From NCBI RefSeq assembly GCF_035917335.1, contig NZ_CP109067.1, positions 6,819,001 through 6,883,000 of the forward strand: a stretch of DNA of 64,000 bases, read 5' to 3'. The position numbers and the translations under genes are program-made. Positions 11,386 through 20,653 of this stretch are shown one piece after another. Below the pieces are notes generated by a model, which did no database searches, was not told the DNA's origin, and worked only from the letters and a program-made list of their open reading frames with translations. The stretch's first letter is position 1, and the number at the start of each line of letters is the position of its first letter. The stretch comes from Micromonospora sp. NBC_01813. Lineage in GTDB: Bacteria > Actinomycetota > Actinomycetes > Mycobacteriales > Micromonosporaceae.

Positions 11386-12096
11386 TCAGGCGGCGACCGT
11401 CTGGTCGGCCGCGATGGCCTGCTCGACGGCGGCGGTGACGTGCAGCAGTGTGGTCGGGAAGAGCAGCACCGCGGTGTCCTGCTGGCGGATCAGCAGCTCG
11501 ATCTCGGTGCAGCCGAGGATCACTCCCTGCGCGCCGGCACCGATCAGCCGGTCGATCGCCTTCAGGTAGGCGGCGCGGGACGACTCGGTGACCACGCCGA
11601 GGCAGAGCTCGTCGTAGATCACCTTGTGGATCATCTTGCGGTCGTCGGCCTCCGGCACCAGCACGGTCAGCCCGTGGCCGGCCAACCGGTCGCGCAGAAA
11701 ATCCTGCTCCATGGTGAAGGCGGTGCCGAGCAGCCCGACGGTGTGCAGCCCGTGCCGGCGGATCTCGGCGGCGGTCACGTCGGCGATGTGCAGCAGCGGG
11801 ATCCGTACCGCGTCGGCGATCTGGTCGGCGACCTTGTGCATGGTGTTGGTGCACAGCAGCAACAGGTCGGCACCGGCGGCCTCGACCCGGCGGGCGGCGT
11901 CGGCGAGCACCCGCCCGGCGTCGTCCCACTCACCGGCGGCCTGCATACGTTCGATGTCGGCGAAGTCGACCGAGTAGAGCAGGCACTGGGCTGAATGGTG
12001 GCCGCCGCGCCGCTCGCGTACCAACTCGTTGGCGAGCCGGTAGTAGTGCGCGCTGCTTTCCCAGCTCATACCGCCGAGCATGCCGATCGTCAACAT
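11386..12096 (-). CDS. Aspartate/glutamate racemase-family protein
   Basis: A 236-residue protein of the Asp/Glu/hydantoin racemase family. It begins MLTIGMLGGMSWESSAHYYR; the two catalytic cysteine motifs are LLLCTNTMHK (first Cys) and ILGCTEIELL (second Cys). It fits the YgeA/aspartate racemase subgroup that interconverts L- and D-amino acids by the two-base cysteine mechanism. Both cysteines are present, so it should be active; the exact amino acid is unknown. It follows the F420-type oxidoreductase gene by 38 bases on the same strand, so they may be cotranscribed. Confidence 0.87.
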   Translation of the reverse strand: MLTIGMLGGMSWESSAHYYRLANELVRERRGGHHSAQCLLYSVDFADIERMQAAGEWDDAGRVLADAARRVEAAGADLLLLCTNTMHKVADQIADAVRIPLLHIADVTAAEIRRHGLHTVGLLGTAFTMEQDFLRDRLAGHGLTVLVPEADDRKMIHKVIYDELCLGVVTESSRAAYLKAIDRLIGAGAQGVILGCTEIELLIRQQDTAVLLFPTTLLHVTAAVEQAIAADQTVAA

Positions 12097-12134
12097 GTGG
12101 TCATCGTGTCACAGGTGGTCATCGGTAGGGTGGG

Positions 12135-13007
12135 TTACAGCTCGCGCATCCGGGGCAGCACCTGCTCACCGACCTGGCTCACCCAACCGGCCGGGTCGGG
12201 GCCGTTCGGGTTCACCCAGACCTTGTTCACGCCGAGCGCGGCCAGCCGCCGCATCGCCGCGAGGAACCCGTCGACGTCGGCGAGCGGATCCATCGACGTG
12301 ACGACCGTCTTGTCGATCTCGGCGGGATCGCGGCCCTCGGCGTCGCAGTGCCGGGCCAGAACCGCCAGCTTGTGGGCGACCACGTCCGGGTCGTCGGTGG
12401 TCAGGTTGCAGGCGTCGGCGTACCGGGCCACCAACCGTAGGGTCTTCTTCTCACCCGTACCGCCGATCAGCACCGGCGGGCCGCCCGGCTGCAGCGGCCC
12501 TGGCTCACAGAGTGTCTCGGCGAGCTGGTAGTGCCGGCCGACGTACCCGCCGTTGTCGGGTCCCCACATCTGCCGGCAGATCTGCAGGGTCTCCTCGAGG
12601 CGTTCGTAGCGCTGCGTCAGCGGCGGGAACGGCACCCCGAGCCCGAGATGCTCCCGCTCGTACCAGGCGGCACCGATTCCGAGCAGCGCCCGGCCGCCGG
12701 AGAGCACGTCCAGGGTCGCCACCGTCTTCGCGAGCAGCCCCGGGTGGCGGTAGGTGACCCCGGTGACGAGCAGACCGAGGGTCAGCCGCTCGGTCAGCCC
12801 GGCGAGGTAACCCAGCGTGGTGTAGCCCTCCAGCATCGGATCGTCGACGGCCAGGTGTGGCAGTTCCATCTGGAACCAGTGGTCCATGACGGTGAGCGTG
12901 CTGAACCCGGCCTGGTCCGCCGCGCGCGCGGTCGCCGCCAGCGTGCCGGCCAACGCGGGCGCGCCGCCGGGCAGGTCGAAGCGGTACACGTGCAGCGCAA
13001 TCTCCAT
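12135..13007 (-). CDS. LLM-class (F420-dependent type) oxidoreductase
   Basis: A 290-residue TIM-barrel protein of the luciferase-like family. Typical segments are ARAADQAGFSTLTVMDHWFQ, LTERLTLGLLVTGVTYRHPGLLAK in part, LSGGRALLGIGAAWYEREHLGLG in part, and PPVLIGGTGEKKTLRLVARYADACN in part. Actinomycete members of this group mostly use coenzyme F420 rather than FMN. The ATG at 13007 starts directly at MEIALHVYRF; an extension upstream is not supported by a ribosome site. Substrate not predictable. Confidence 0.85.
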   Translation of the reverse strand: MEIALHVYRFDLPGGAPALAGTLAATARAADQAGFSTLTVMDHWFQMELPHLAVDDPMLEGYTTLGYLAGLTERLTLGLLVTGVTYRHPGLLAKTVATLDVLSGGRALLGIGAAWYEREHLGLGVPFPPLTQRYERLEETLQICRQMWGPDNGGYVGRHYQLAETLCEPGPLQPGGPPVLIGGTGEKKTLRLVARYADACNLTTDDPDVVAHKLAVLARHCDAEGRDPAEIDKTVVTSMDPLADVDGFLAAMRRLAALGVNKVWVNPNGPDPAGWVSQVGEQVLPRMREL

Positions 13008-13117
13008 CGGGTCAGCATATGCCGGCCCGACGTCCACGACGGGGCACCGGCCGAGGACGGGGTGACCTATTGTGGACTCATCTGTCGCCACGGGGCCCCG
13101 CTGAGGGAGTGGTCGTG

Positions 13118-15589
13118 ATGCGCGTACCGGCTCGGACCCTGCGGCGCACCGCCGCTGCGACGCTGGCCGCCGCGCTGGCCTTCGGCGCCCCGGCGACCGC
13201 GACGACGACGGCCGGCGCGGCGGATGCCTCCGCTGGTCAGTGGCTCGTCGCCGACCTGGGCATTCCCACCGCGAAGGTCGACCGGGCCGAGGTGGTCGGC
13301 GCGGTCACCGTCGACGACCACCCGGGCGGAGCGCAGCAGCCGTACGTGTTCACGCTCGTCGACGGCGCGCTCTACCTGACGCTGGTCACCGGTGGCCGCA
13401 GCTGGGTGCCGCTCGGTGTGCCGCCGAGCGGCAGCCCGATCGCCGGCGGCGTCGGCGCGATCACCGTACGGGACAGCCTGGCGTCGCCGGCCAGGCCCCA
13501 CGTTTTCCTCCGCACCGCCGACGGTGAGCTGTGGAGTCGCTGGTGGGACGGGGCCCGCTGGAACTGGACGGGCCACGGCGCGCCACCGGGGGCGGCCGTC
13601 ACCAACGGGGTCGGGGTCGTCGCCGTCCAGGACAACCCGTCCGCGGCGCAGCGGCCGTACGTCTTCGTCCTCGGCACCGGTGGGCAACTCTGGCTGAGCT
13701 GGTGGACCGGTGCCCGGTGGCAGTGGGACGGTCTCGGCGCCCCCGACGTGGCCCACCCACAGAACACCACCGGGGTCGGAGTCGGCCTGATTCAGCTGGC
13801 CCCGGAGAACCCGCAGTGGCCGCAGGCGTTCGTCGTCACCGGCGCGGGGGAGGTGTGGCGCAACGGCTGGGACGGCAGCGGTTGGCGGTGGACCGACCAC
13901 GGGGTGGGCCCGGCCGGTCCGCAGGTCACCGTCGGGCTCGACGTGACCGCCGCCGCCGGGCCAGCTGGCGCGACGGTCGCACCGATCGCCTTCACCGGCG
14001 TCGCCTACGGCCTCTACTCGTTGGCGTATCCGACCGTCGGCCAGCGGTGGACCTGGGCCGACCAGGACCTGCCCTACTACGACGTAGAGCTGCCGGCGCC
14101 GGCCGGAGCGGTCACCGTCACCGACAGCCCGACCAGCGCTTCCCGGCCGTACCTGTTCATCTGCGACGCCATCACGGCCGGCCCGCTCTGGTCGAACTGG
14201 TGGGACGGCAGCCGCTGGCAGTGGACCGAACTGCCGGGTACCAAGGCGGCACCGGGCTGGCCGCGCTGCGGCGCGGCGACGACGGTCCGCGACACGGCGT
14301 CCGGCCCACAGCGACCCTTCGTCTACTACTGGTCACCGGGCGCCGACGACGACCAGGTCGGCCACCTGATGGTCAGCTGGTGGGTGCCGACCACAGACCC
14401 GGCCCCGGGACCCGGAGCAGACCGGCAGTGGCATCTCACGCCGATCGGCAATCCGGTGCCCGACGCGCAGACGGCCCAGGTCGTCGGCGCGCTCGCCGTC
14501 GACGACCAACCGGGCGGGCAGCAACGACCGGCGATCTTCAACCTGCTCGACGGGCAGCTGTACGGCACCGAACTGGTCGACGGCCAGTGGCGGTGGACCC
14601 GGCACGGCAGACCGCCCGGCACGACGGACGTGTCAGCGGCGGGAGTGCTCACCGTGCGCGACGGAGCCGACTCGGCGGCCCGGCCGTACGTCTTTCTCGT
14701 CGCCGACGACCAGCTCTGGTGCCGATGGTGGGACGGTGCCCGCTGGCTGTGGAGCAACATCGGCGCCCCGCCGGAGCATCGTGACCTGCGTTCACTCGGG
14801 GTCGTCGCCGTGCGGGACGGCCCCGGCGCGCCACAACGGCCGTACGTCTTCGTGTCGGCGGCGAGCCGGTCGGGGACGGAGCACATCTGGTCGGCCTGGT
14901 GGGCCGGCCTGGGCTGGCAGTGGTCCGACCACGGCAGTCCACCGCAGGTCGCCGACCAGTGGCACGCGATGCCGGTCGGTGCGGCGATCATGCGGTACGC
15001 GGCCGACGCCCCGGAATTCCCGCAACTGTTCCTGATCGAGCCGTACCACCGGGTGTGGCAGCTCGGCTGGGACGGCTCGCGCTGGTCGTGGACCGACCGG
15101 GGCAGCCCGGGCGACGACCTGACCGGTCTGGGGGTCACCACGACCGACGACGGCGGGTTCAATGGGCTGATCAGCCCCTGGGTGTTCGTCGGGCAGTGGG
15201 ACCACGGGGTCTACGCGATGTCGTACGCCGAGAACGGCCCGTGGCCCTGGGCCGACCATCATGGCCCGGCGAAGCAGATCAAGGCACCGGCACCCGCCGG
15301 GCTGGTCACCGTGCGGGACCGGCCGGGCGGCATTCCACGTCCGTACCTCTTCGTCTGCGACCACCTGCGGATCGGCGGGGCGATCGCCACGAACCTGGCC
15401 GCCGGGGACGGCAGATGGTCCTGGTCGGAGCAGGCCGGCACCCGGGCGGTGCCGGGTCAGCCGCGCTGCGGGGACGCCGTCGCCATCCAGGACGCCGGAA
15501 TCGGCCCGCAGCGGCCGTACCTGTTCTACTGGTCGCCGCGCGAACCGGCGCTCCAGCCCGACCAGCTCATGGTCAACTGGTGGCAGTGA
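13118..15589 (+). CDS. Secreted protein with two tandem seven-bladed beta-propellers (PLL-lectin-like)
   Basis: An 823-residue protein with a Sec signal peptide (about 1-40; RRTAAATLAAALAFGAPATA, cleavage near AGAADA). The rest is built of repeated units of 50-60 residues with the pattern V-x-D-x-P..RPYVF...LW..WWDGARWxWTDHG. Seven units can be counted in residues about 45-430 and seven more in 440-823, each set ending in a truncated unit (LMVSWW and LMVNWW). This resembles the seven-bladed PLL/PHL lectins that bind fucose or O-methylated sugars. The two halves align unit for unit, showing internal duplication. A GAGGGAG ribosome site precedes the ATG. Sugar binding is inference; no enzyme motif is visible. 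Confidence 0.75.
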   Translation: MRVPARTLRRTAAATLAAALAFGAPATATTTAGAADASAGQWLVADLGIPTAKVDRAEVVGAVTVDDHPGGAQQPYVFTLVDGALYLTLVTGGRSWVPLGVPPSGSPIAGGVGAITVRDSLASPARPHVFLRTADGELWSRWWDGARWNWTGHGAPPGAAVTNGVGVVAVQDNPSAAQRPYVFVLGTGGQLWLSWWTGARWQWDGLGAPDVAHPQNTTGVGVGLIQLAPENPQWPQAFVVTGAGEVWRNGWDGSGWRWTDHGVGPAGPQVTVGLDVTAAAGPAGATVAPIAFTGVAYGLYSLAYPTVGQRWTWADQDLPYYDVELPAPAGAVTVTDSPTSASRPYLFICDAITAGPLWSNWWDGSRWQWTELPGTKAAPGWPRCGAATTVRDTASGPQRPFVYYWSPGADDDQVGHLMVSWWVPTTDPAPGPGADRQWHLTPIGNPVPDAQTAQVVGALAVDDQPGGQQRPAIFNLLDGQLYGTELVDGQWRWTRHGRPPGTTDVSAAGVLTVRDGADSAARPYVFLVADDQLWCRWWDGARWLWSNIGAPPEHRDLRSLGVVAVRDGPGAPQRPYVFVSAASRSGTEHIWSAWWAGLGWQWSDHGSPPQVADQWHAMPVGAAIMRYAADAPEFPQLFLIEPYHRVWQLGWDGSRWSWTDRGSPGDDLTGLGVTTTDDGGFNGLISPWVFVGQWDHGVYAMSYAENGPWPWADHHGPAKQIKAPAPAGLVTVRDRPGGIPRPYLFVCDHLRIGGAIATNLAAGDGRWSWSEQAGTRAVPGQPRCGDAVAIQDAGIGPQRPYLFYWSPREPALQPDQLMVNWWQ

Positions 15590-15616
15590 CGGGCCGTTGG
15601 CCGCACAATCACCGAC

Positions 15617-16036
15617 ATGGAGATTCGGCGGATCACCAGGGTCGATGAGGTGCTGGCCGCCGGCCAGCTGTTCGACGAGCGGCCGAGCCGGCCGGCGACG
15701 GAGCGGTTCGTCGCCGACGAGCGGCACCACCTGCTGATCGCCTACCTCGACGACGGCACGCCGGCCGGGATGATCACCGGCGTGGAGATGACCCACCCAG
15801 ACAAGGGCACCGAGATGTTCCTGTACGAGTTGGGTGTCGACGACGCGTACCAGGGTCGGGGGATCGGTAGGGCGCTGGTCGCCGCGCTCGCCGAACTGGC
15901 CCGGGGCCGGGGCTGTTTCGGCATGTGGGTGATCACCGACGGGGACAACGCGGCGGCGTTGGCGACGTACCGGCGGGCGGGTGGCGCAAGCGAGGACGGT
16001 CAGGTCGTGCTCGCCTGGACGTTCGACGAGCCATAG
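15617..16036 (+). CDS. GNAT-family N-acetyltransferase
   Basis: A 139-residue single GNAT domain. The acetyl-CoA loop is YQGRGIGRALVAAL (about 76-89), preceded by the beta strand LYELGVDDA and followed by GMWVITDGDNAAALATYRRAG in part. The layout resembles small aminoglycoside AAC(3)-I-like acetyltransferases, but that specificity cannot be assigned from sequence. No ribosome site is visible; CACAAT ten bases before the ATG could be a -10 box of a leaderless transcript. Confidence 0.82.
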   Translation: MEIRRITRVDEVLAAGQLFDERPSRPATERFVADERHHLLIAYLDDGTPAGMITGVEMTHPDKGTEMFLYELGVDDAYQGRGIGRALVAALAELARGRGCFGMWVITDGDNAAALATYRRAGGASEDGQVVLAWTFDEP

Positions 16037-16052
16037 CCGGCGGGCGGCGAAC

Positions 16053-16092
16053 CCGGCAGGCCGGGGTGGGTCAGCCGGCAGGCCGGGGTGGG
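16053..16092. repeat. Short direct repeat at the 3' end of the PucR-type gene
   Basis: The 18-mer CCGGCAGGCCGGGGTGGG occurs at 16053-16070 and 16075-16092, a 22-base period. The second copy encodes the last residues of the minus-strand regulator and its stop; the first is just outside. It looks like a small slippage duplication. Confidence 0.6.
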
Positions 16093-17303
16093 CGGGTGAG
16101 CCGGCTCAGCTTCAGCGCCAGATGCAGGCACAGCCGTTCGTTTCCGTCCTTCAGGTCGGTGTCGGCCAACTGCTCGACCCGTTGCAGCCGGTAGTAGAGC
16201 GTGGTGCGGTGCAGGCGTAGGCGCTCAGCGGTGGCGTGCGCGTTGCCGGCCAGGTCCAGATAGACCTCCAGCGTCTCCAGCAGCACCTGGTGGGTGTCGT
16301 CGCGCAGCATCCGCTCCAGGCCCGGATGCACCCCGGCGAGGTCGAGCTGTCCACCGTCTATCTGCGACAGCAGTCGGTAGATGCCCAGGTTGGCCCAGGT
16401 GACGACGTGCCCCAGGGCCGGCAGCTGCACTGCGACCCGCGCCGACTGCAGCGCCTCCGCGTACGAGTCGATGGTGTCGGCCAGCCGGGGCCGGGGCTGG
16501 CCGACACCGACCACGGCCCGGACCACCGGCGCCAGCCGGGCGGTGGCGGTTTGCAGCGCCTCGCTGAGATGTCGGGCGGTCGCCGGTGGCGAACCTCGCC
16601 CAGCCAGCCGGGCGTCGCGCAACAGCAGCACCCCATGGTCGTGCCGGACCAGGTGCAACGCCTCCCGGGTGCCGACCCAGCGGCGGGTCGCCACCAGCGC
16701 CTGCTCCAACGCGATCCTGGCCACCTCGTCGAGGGTCTGACCGCGCGCGGGGACCAGCTGGGCGACGAGCGCGGTGCTCTGGCCGTCGCTGGCGAGCACC
16801 CCGTCGGACAGCAGCGACCGGACCGTCTCGGCGCGGGTGTCGGCGGAGTCGGACAGCAGGGTACGGGCGGCCTCGGCCTCCCGCTGCGAGGCCAACTCGC
16901 CGATCAGGTTCGTCCGGTACAGCGCCAAGGCCAGGTCCGCCGTCGTGGCCACGGCGGTGGCGATGTCGGCGTCGGTCATGGTGCCGTCGGCGTCGATGAA
17001 CCAGACGAAACCCAGCAGCAGGTCCTGGTGCCGGATCGGTACGCAGACCCGGGGCAGTAGTTCCAGTTCGGGGCAGGCCGGGGTGCGTACCGGGTCGCGG
17101 GCCTTCATGATGCCGACGTCGCGGAACCAGGCGACGACCTCCGGGGTGGTGTGCCGGCGCAGGATCGAGGTCCGGCGTACGTCGTCCATCAGCCCGGTGT
17201 GTTCGCTGTAGACGACGACCCGTTGCCGGCGATCCTCGATCAGCGCCGGCCGGCCGACCCGCGCCGCGACCGTGTCGACGATGCGTTGCAACTCTCCGTG
17301 CAT
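16071..17303 (-). CDS. PucR/CdaR-type transcriptional regulator
   Basis: A 410-residue protein. A GAF-like N-terminal part (about 1-140; VVYSEHTGLMDD, LPRVCVPIRHQDLLLGFVWF) is followed by a GGDEF-like middle region and a C-terminal PucR helix-turn-helix (about 350-400; LLETLEVYLDLAGNAHATAERLRLHRTTLYYRLQRVEQL in part). The ATG at 17303 is the last plausible start before the divergent promoter gap. It diverges from a DapA-family gene 240 bases away, the usual arrangement for a regulator and its target, so it may sense a metabolite and control that gene. Confidence 0.83.
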   Translation of the reverse strand: MHGELQRIVDTVAARVGRPALIEDRRQRVVVYSEHTGLMDDVRRTSILRRHTTPEVVAWFRDVGIMKARDPVRTPACPELELLPRVCVPIRHQDLLLGFVWFIDADGTMTDADIATAVATTADLALALYRTNLIGELASQREAEAARTLLSDSADTRAETVRSLLSDGVLASDGQSTALVAQLVPARGQTLDEVARIALEQALVATRRWVGTREALHLVRHDHGVLLLRDARLAGRGSPPATARHLSEALQTATARLAPVVRAVVGVGQPRPRLADTIDSYAEALQSARVAVQLPALGHVVTWANLGIYRLLSQIDGGQLDLAGVHPGLERMLRDDTHQVLLETLEVYLDLAGNAHATAERLRLHRTTLYYRLQRVEQLADTDLKDGNERLCLHLALKLSRLTRPPRPAG

Positions 17304-17543
17304 CCGTCCCCCCGGTCGTCGCGAGACCACGCGGGGGCGGCCCGGTCGGCGTGCGGTGCGCACCCGTCTGATCTTGGTGAATACCTTCCGGTGTGCCGCG
17401 TCGCTACGCAAGCCTTCGCCGGTCTGCTCCCGACAGAAGTTCTGCCCGGCCGAGCCGGCTTTCGGCAGCTGTCCGAAGACGACGCCCGCCGCCACTGCCT
17501 ACCGTCAGCGCTGCATTGCCACCTGCGGTGAGGAGACCAGGCT

Positions 17544-18452
17544 TTGCCCGTCCCGACGCGGCCCCGCCGGCCCTGGCACCAGGTGGTGGCGGCGGTCGTC
17601 ACCCCGTTCCGCCGGGACCTCACCGTCGACTTCGACCGGTTACAGGAACAGGTCCGCTGGCTCGCCGAACAGGGCTGCCACGGGGTGGCGGCGGCCTGCG
17701 CGTTCGGCGAGTACCAGACGCTGTCCGACGCCGAACGCGTCGACCTGGTCCGGGCCGCGGTGCAGTCGGCGCCGGCCGACTGGCCGGTGCTGGCCGGTGC
17801 CGGCGGGTACGGCAGCCGGCAGGCCCGGCACTGGGCCGAGCAGGCGGCGGCGGCCGGAGCGGCGGCGGTGCTGGTGCCGCCGCCGGCCGGTCATCCGGCG
17901 AGCGCGGCCGAGGTGGTCGCCCACTTCCGGGAGGTGGCGGCGGTCGGACTGCCGGTGGTGGCGGTGAACGATCCGGCGCAGAGTCGGGTCGACCTGACCC
18001 CGGACCTGCTGGCCACGGTCGCCGAGACCGACGGCGTGGTGGCGGTGGTCGACGCCACTGCGGACGTACGCCGGACGCACCGCATCCGCGACCTGTGCCC
18101 ACATCTGGGCCTGCTGGCCGGCACGGGTGACGTGCTGCTGGAGTCGGTGGTCTGTGGCGCCACCGGTTGGCTGACCGGGCTGGCGAACACGTTGCCGGCG
18201 CTGTCGGTGCGGCTGTTCGACTCCTGTGCCGGCGGCGACGTGACGGCCGCGTTGCCGCTGTACGCGGGACTGCATCCGTTGCTGAGCTGGGAGGGCCGGC
18301 CGGACGCGGTCCAGGCGGTCAAGCTCGGGATGGACATCGTCGGGCGGTACGGCGGCCCGTGCCGGCCACCGCGTAACCCGTTGCCGCCGGTCGAGGAGAC
18401 CCGGCTGCGCCGTGACCTGGCCCGGGCGTTGGGTGCCGCCGCCGACCGGTGA
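17544..18452 (+). CDS. DapA-family protein lacking the catalytic residues (probable pseudoenzyme)
   Basis: A 302-residue TIM-barrel protein related to dihydrodipicolinate synthase / N-acetylneuraminate lyase. Start is TTG at 17544 behind GTGAGGAG. Aligning by eye, the Schiff-base lysine of the GIKD motif is valine (GVVAVVDATAD, Val169), the active-site tyrosine of YNVP is valine (VVAVNDPAQ, Val141), and the GTTGE substrate loop is CAFGE (52-56). Without the lysine, aldolase chemistry of this family is not possible. It may be a binding or regulatory protein, or use other chemistry. The fold is clear; the function is not. Confidence 0.8.
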   Translation: MPVPTRPRRPWHQVVAAVVTPFRRDLTVDFDRLQEQVRWLAEQGCHGVAAACAFGEYQTLSDAERVDLVRAAVQSAPADWPVLAGAGGYGSRQARHWAEQAAAAGAAAVLVPPPAGHPASAAEVVAHFREVAAVGLPVVAVNDPAQSRVDLTPDLLATVAETDGVVAVVDATADVRRTHRIRDLCPHLGLLAGTGDVLLESVVCGATGWLTGLANTLPALSVRLFDSCAGGDVTAALPLYAGLHPLLSWEGRPDAVQAVKLGMDIVGRYGGPCRPPRNPLPPVEETRLRRDLARALGAAADR

Positions 18453-18604
18453 CCGCCGGCCTGCCGCGCCGGCGGTCGCCCCGACGGGGTCCTGCATGTG
18501 TCGGAACCCGTCGATCGACGTGGGCGACATCTGCACGGTGACCGGCCGGCTACCCGGCTCCTAGATTCGACTCGGCTAGCTCCCTCTACGAGAGGCGACC
18601 CCCG

Positions 18605-20653
18605 ATGCGCCTACTGTCCACCAGACGTCCGGTGCGCCGCGCGCTGCTCGGCGCGGCCGTCGTGACCGCACTGATCGTGCCGACGGGCGGGGCCACCGTC
18701 GTCGCCGCGCCGGGCAACCCGGCCGGCGGCGGCGGGCCGTTCGAGATTCTCGACCCGCAGTACTGGCAGAACCCGGACACGATGACCTGGGACGACTGGG
18801 TGGCGGTGCCGGGCCGCGACTGGTCCGACCCGACGGTGACCGGATCGGAGCGCAACTTCGACATCGCGTTGGTCACCCTGGACTATCCGGATGAGCCGTT
18901 CGTGGTGACGCAGCGGGCCCGCTCGACGGTCTTCGGCAACCCGCAGGCGAGCGCCGCGAACATCCCCCGGGACCAGGTGGCGCAGTTCTACACCGATTTC
19001 CTGAACACCCCGAACGACCTGAACAAGGGTCACACGCTGCACGAATACTGGATGCAGGACTCAAACGGCAAGTACGGCGTCGATCTGACCGGCTTCGGTC
19101 CGTACGAGATGCCGTCGAAGTCCTACCAGTACGGCATCGACAACGGGTTCAACCCGGGTGCCTGCCCGGCCGGCGAGCAGTGTGCCCGCAACATCCGTAC
19201 CGACGGGTTGGGTGCCTGGCGGGCGGCGGTCGGCGACGAGGTGGCCGACTCGTACGAGCTGGTCTTCATCCTCTCCGCCGGCCAGGACGAGTCGTCGACC
19301 TGGCAGGAGTTCGGCCAGATGATGTTCCAGACGAAGGAGGACGTGCCGGACGCCTGGGGCCCGCCGGATCCGAACCTGCCGAACTGGGCACGGACCCGCT
19401 ACGTCGAGTGGACCTCGTGGAAGGCGGCGGCGTCGATCTGGCCGAACGCCGGCGGCGGGTCGTCGACCCAGGCGGAGAGCTCCGGCATGGGGGTGTACGC
19501 GCACGAGCTGAGCCATCTGCTGAGCATCGGCGACAACTACAACAACCCGTACGGCTCGCCGCTGCGCCGCACGTACACCGGTATCTGGGGAATGATGTCG
19601 CGCGGGTCGTTCAACGGGCCGGGTGGTCCGCACAGTCGCTGGCAGATCCCGCCGACCAACGGTGCCTCGATGGGGTCGTTGCACATGGTCCGCGACAAGA
19701 TCAAGATTGGGTTGCTGGGTGAGGAGCATCTGCTGCGGCTGTCCCGGGAGGCGTTGGCCTCGTCGGGGATCGTCGTCGCCGAGGTCACCGCGCGGTCGGT
19801 CGACGCCGGACCCAACGGCCTGACCGGCATCAACATCGCCATGGACCGGGACCGGTCGCCGGCCTGCAGCACCAGCGCCGACCCGCTCTGCGACGGCGGC
19901 AACTTCAACAACTACACCGTCGAGGTCGTCGACCGGATGGGCGCCGACTCGTTCACCCCGGACGCCGGGGTGCTGCTGAGCAAGACCAAGAACGCCGACA
20001 GCGCCCCGTTCGTCTGGGTGGTCGACGCCAACCCGCAGGACATCGACATGGTCGACTTCTACCAGCCGGACGGCACCCCGCAGAAGATCACCATGGGCGA
20101 CTACCGGCAGCTGTCCGACGCGCTGTTCCACGCCGGCAGCGGCTCCGGCAGCGAGTTCGAGTACGTCGACGAGGCCAACCGGCTGCACTTCTACATCCTG
20201 GACCTGCGCCGCGACCGCGACGGTGTGCTGTCGTACACGGTGGCGGTGCGGTCCCTGGACGGTGCCGGCGGCCCGAGCACGCACGGCGTCGCGGTCGGCG
20301 ACGGCCGGGTGACCACGCCGAACAGCAAGCCGACCAACCGGGGCGTGACCTGCTCGTTCGACCTCACCAACACCGGCACCTACTCGGCCGGTGGCCAGCA
20401 GCACCCGGAGGACGTCTCCGCGTACCTCGACTCCGACGTCTACCGGCTGTCGACCCGGGCGGCCGGGATCGGCTGGCGCTCGGAACTGCCCAACGAGTTG
20501 GCGACCGTCGAGTTCGGCAAGTCGACCACGGTGAAGGTGTCGGTCGCCGCCGCCGCCGACGCGGTGCCCACCGGCTACATCAAACTGACCGCCACCTCGG
20601 TCAGCGACCCGACGAAGACCGTGACCGAGACGTGCCGCGTGAACAAGTCTTGA
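18605..20653 (+). CDS. Secreted M6-type (immune inhibitor A-like) zinc metalloprotease
   Basis: A 682-residue protein with a signal peptide (about 1-34, AVVTALIVPTGGATVVAAP). The zinc site HELSH is near residue 300 (YAHELSHLLSIGDNYNNP), with a downstream GIWGMMSRGSF Met-turn-like segment, as in M6 peptidases. The C-terminal 130 residues form a beta-rich domain. It should be an extracellular protease. It is followed, with stop/start overlaps, by a lipoprotein and a thioredoxin-like lipoprotein, suggesting a three-gene unit for an exported function. Confidence 0.85.
   Translation: MRLLSTRRPVRRALLGAAVVTALIVPTGGATVVAAPGNPAGGGGPFEILDPQYWQNPDTMTWDDWVAVPGRDWSDPTVTGSERNFDIALVTLDYPDEPFVVTQRARSTVFGNPQASAANIPRDQVAQFYTDFLNTPNDLNKGHTLHEYWMQDSNGKYGVDLTGFGPYEMPSKSYQYGIDNGFNPGACPAGEQCARNIRTDGLGAWRAAVGDEVADSYELVFILSAGQDESSTWQEFGQMMFQTKEDVPDAWGPPDPNLPNWARTRYVEWTSWKAAASIWPNAGGGSSTQAESSGMGVYAHELSHLLSIGDNYNNPYGSPLRRTYTGIWGMMSRGSFNGPGGPHSRWQIPPTNGASMGSLHMVRDKIKIGLLGEEHLLRLSREALASSGIVVAEVTARSVDAGPNGLTGINIAMDRDRSPACSTSADPLCDGGNFNNYTVEVVDRMGADSFTPDAGVLLSKTKNADSAPFVWVVDANPQDIDMVDFYQPDGTPQKITMGDYRQLSDALFHAGSGSGSEFEYVDEANRLHFYILDLRRDRDGVLSYTVAVRSLDGAGGPSTHGVAVGDGRVTTPNSKPTNRGVTCSFDLTNTGTYSAGGQQHPEDVSAYLDSDVYRLSTRAAGIGWRSELPNELATVEFGKSTTVKVSVAAAADAVPTGYIKLTATSVSDPTKTVTETCRVNKS

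Noticed and set aside
15617-16036. Aminoglycoside resistance acetyltransferase
   Set aside because: Small GNAT with some AAC(3)-I-like layout, but specificity cannot be read from these motifs and context gives no support.
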